Assembly: GCA_946623775.1 (NCBI GenBank)
Contig: CAMORJ010000033.1
Span: forward strand, 1 to 14,366
Source: an uncultured Bacillota bacterium
GTDB taxonomy: Bacteria; Bacillota_I; Bacilli_A; RFN20; CAG-826
DNA: 14,366 bases
Direction of reading: 5' to 3'
Part shown: one piece after another, positions 13,386 to 14,366 of the stretch
How the letters are laid out: each line of letters opens with the position of its first letter
Numbering within the stretch: position 1 is the first letter of the stretch
Made by a program: the position numbers and the translations under genes
Notes under the pieces: generated by a model
The model's database searches: none
What the model saw: only the letters and a program-made list of their open reading frames with translations
Told to the model about the DNA's origin: nothing

Positions 13386-14104
13386 TAAAGGACCCTTATG
13401 TATATGAAGGAACAGATGTCCTTATCAATAAGCTGAATATCCGCGATTCCGAAAAACTCGATAGGGCAGAGTCGGATTTTGCTTCTCTTGCGATAAGCCA
13501 ATTAAGGAACGAGGATTTCAAAATTGATTCGATTTTCGATTTGTTGGAAATTCACAGAAGGCTTTTTTCCGCGCTTTACGACTGGGCAGGCAAGCCAAGG
13601 ACCATCAACATCTATAAAGCGGAACCGCTTTTAGGAGGAAAATCTATTGACTATGTTTTTGCCTCCTATATCGATACCGCCCTCAAAGAGCTCCAAAAGG
13701 AATTCGCGACTACCGATTGGGGGTCGCTTAATCCTTCGGAAAAAATCGAGAAGGTGTGCTATTTCGTGTCCGAATTTTGGCATATCCATCCATTTAGAGA
13801 GGGGAACACTAGAACTTCCGCGATGGCGCTTTACTTCTTGATTAAGAAAGCGGGGCTTCACGTGAACATTGGTTTCCTTTCTCGAAACGGAAAGTTCTTC
13901 CGAAACGCTCTGGTTTTGTCTTGCCTCTACAGTTCTTCTAAGACCGGGTATCTCTTGGGCATCGTAACGGATTCGGTAACCCTTAAGAATGAGATTTCAG
14001 GGAAGTACGAGACGATTGAAGGAACCGAAGTGAAGAAGTATTCGTATAGTCACCACACGACCAATAAACTCGAAACAATTAAAAAGCCGGCCGACTGGAA
14101 ATGA
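13382..14104 (+). CDS. Fic-family toxin (probable AMP-transferase)
   Basis: This 240-residue Fic-domain protein is the toxin partner. The N-terminal DPYVYEGTDVLINKLNI is typical of stand-alone bacterial Fic proteins. The helical core includes IHRRLFSALYDWAGKPRT (57-74). The active-site motif is HPFREGNTR at 136-144, with catalytic H136, anion-hole N142 and metal-binding E140. The canonical HPFxxGNGRxxR has Gly at 143 and Arg at 147; here these are Thr and Ala, a variant I recall in a subset of Firmicutes Fic proteins. Fic enzymes usually transfer AMP from ATP to target Tyr, Thr or Ser; the target is unknown. Translation is coupled to the antitoxin through ATGA. The C-terminal 40 residues after the Fic fold are basic and polar. 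The gene ends only about 17 nt before recognisable tmRNA structure. Confidence 0.92.
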   Translation: MIKDPYVYEGTDVLINKLNIRDSEKLDRAESDFASLAISQLRNEDFKIDSIFDLLEIHRRLFSALYDWAGKPRTINIYKAEPLLGGKSIDYVFASYIDTALKELQKEFATTDWGSLNPSEKIEKVCYFVSEFWHIHPFREGNTRTSAMALYFLIKKAGLHVNIGFLSRNGKFFRNALVLSCLYSSSKTGYLLGIVTDSVTLKNEISGKYETIEGTEVKKYSYSHHTTNKLETIKKPADWK

Positions 14105-14121
14105 GTTTCTTCTTAACCTCG

Positions 14122-14235
14122 CTTTGCGGTCTTGACTGTGTCCTCGCCGCAAAGTGGAACCTGACGCAGTCTAAACTGTAGATGCTGCTATAGGATCTTC
14201 TTCGGACCGGCATTCGATTCCCCGCGACTCCACCA
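14122..14235 (+). pseudogene. ssrA: 3' part of a tmRNA (ssrA) gene, without 5' half
   Basis: The segment reads like the end of a tmRNA. An H-type pseudoknot is possible: stem 1 CTTTGCGG (14122-14129) with CCGCAAAG (14147-14154), stem 2 GACTG (14134-14138) with CAGTC (14167-14171). The conserved TAAACTGTAGATGCT (14172-14186) follows, then GGAT, TTCGGAC, a T-loop TTCGATT (14213-14219), acceptor strand CGACTCC (14225-14231) and ACCA (to 14235). These match the order in E. coli and B. subtilis ssrA. The T-stem is CGGCA against CCCCG, so two pairs including the loop-closing pair are lost. The 5' acceptor strand, the GGATTCGAC block and the tag frame do not precede it; fic does. I take it as a displaced or decayed 3' fragment. 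Confidence 0.7.
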
Positions 14236-14249
14236 TTAGTACACGCATC
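14228..14249 (+). repeat. 22-bp direct repeat, right copy (candidate attR core)
   Basis: Identical to 12960-12981. Here it begins in CTCCACCA of the tmRNA fragment and runs into the following spacer; the flanking bases on both sides differ from the left copy. Confidence 0.75.
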
Positions 14250-14304
14250 TGTCGTAGTCCAAAGTCATTTATCCGAAGTTGGACAAAACGGCGTACCCAT
14301 AGAC

Positions 14305-14329
14305 AGCCGTCCGAAAGGGCGGTTTTCTT
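14305..14329 (+). terminator. Rho-independent terminator downstream of the tmRNA fragment
   Basis: A 6-bp core stem CCGTCC/GGGCGG with a GAAA loop (14307-14322), one G-T wobble and two extra weak outer pairs, followed by TTTTCTT. It may be the original terminator of the tRNA or tmRNA transcript. Confidence 0.75.
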
Positions 14330-14334
14330 GTGTC

Positions 14335-14357
14335 TCGAACTCGCCGACCTCCTCGTT
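14335..14357 (-). repeat. Inverted partial copy of tRNA-Ala sequence
   Basis: Read on the minus strand, AACGAGGAGGTCGGCG (14357-14342) is identical to tRNA-Ala positions 12928-12943, and after one extra base GTTCGA (14340-14335) also matches 12944-12949. It covers the anticodon-loop end, variable loop and start of the T-arm. The rest of a cloverleaf is not present in the window. Confidence 0.6.
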
Positions 14358-14366
14358 ACATCGTAG

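Larger units (their letters stand above)
12982..14249 (+). mobile_element. Putative toxin-antitoxin islet between direct repeats at tRNA/tmRNA 3' ends
   Basis: The 1.27-kb segment between the two copies of the 22-bp repeat holds a terminator, a promoter, the antitoxin gene, fic and a tmRNA 3' fragment. There is no integrase or transposase inside it. It could be a non-autonomous islet mobilised in trans, or the remnant of a larger integrated element. The pattern (intact RNA gene at one side, a partial RNA gene 3' end at the other, identical core) is that of site-specific integration, but no recombination event can be proven from one sequence. Confidence 0.45.

Noticed and set aside
13957..13980. 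TAACGGATTCGG resembling the conserved 5' block of tmRNA, inside fic
   Set aside because: The bases encode the normal Fic C-terminal GIVTDSV region, the block diverges after GGATTCG, and the preceding seven bases pair poorly with CGACTCC; coincidence is more likely than a hidden tmRNA 5' end.
14236..14366. Two-piece (permuted) tmRNA with its 5' half after the CCA
   Set aside because: No GGATTCGAC block, no partner for acceptor strand CGACTCC and no tag frame occur before the window end; a terminator intervenes.
14327..14366. Functional tRNA gene on the minus strand at the window end
   Set aside because: No acceptor or CCA follows, the T-stem does not pair, and the bases before the anticodon-side match do not form a stem or a 7-nt loop with U33.

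Overview
The window is about 14.4 kb of a compact bacterial chromosome of roughly 50% GC. The order secA-prfB-yitT-uvrB, the secG gene, SecA and UvrB that look like Firmicutes/Bacilli proteins, strong AGGAGG ribosome sites, a UvrX/YqjW-type Y-family polymerase with a YolD partner, and a membrane-anchored XRE regulator all suggest a Gram-positive, Erysipelotrichia/RF39-like member of the Bacilli, probably uncultured and gut-associated. That placement is an inference. UGA is used as an ordinary stop (prfB, uvrB, the HAD gene, the polymerase, the antitoxin and fic), so this is not a UGA=Trp mollicute.

Layout. Positions 1-6064 (+) hold a tight run: the 3' part of secA, prfB (RF2 without the usual programmed frameshift), a YitT-family membrane protein, uvrB and a HAD phosphatase. 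Junctions are 6 nt or less, or overlapping. secG follows with its own ribosome site and a UUCG terminator, then folD, whose -10 box lies almost on its start codon. A bidirectional terminator separates folD from a convergent DUF308-type membrane protein (-). Divergent from that is an M29 aminopeptidase (+), followed by an XRE regulator with four predicted membrane segments, preceded by two palindromes. A convergent terminator then leads to a minus-strand pair, a UvrX-like Y-family polymerase and a YolD protein with ATGA overlap. An intergenic stretch of about 270 bp and a cytosolic polysaccharide-deacetylase-like gene (+) follow.

The accessory part is the right end. A tRNA-Ala(CGC) with its own promoter and terminator is followed by a two-gene toxin-antitoxin module: a RelB/DinJ-type antitoxin with a VbhA-like tail, overlapping a Fic toxin. 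Immediately after fic lies what I read as the 3' part of a tmRNA gene (last pseudoknot, conserved UGUAG segment, T-arm, CCA) with no 5' half and a damaged T-stem. A 22-bp perfect direct repeat, starting in CTCCACCA of both RNAs and running 14 bp past CCA, bounds the module. The simplest reading is a tiny integrated islet, or the remnant of a larger one, that used tRNA/tmRNA 3' ends as attachment sites. Another tRNA-Ala-like fragment lies inverted at the very end of the window.

The left two-thirds is housekeeping: protein export (SecA, SecG), translation termination, nucleotide-excision repair and one-carbon metabolism. The right third holds stress functions (translesion polymerase) and the mobile toxin-antitoxin islet.
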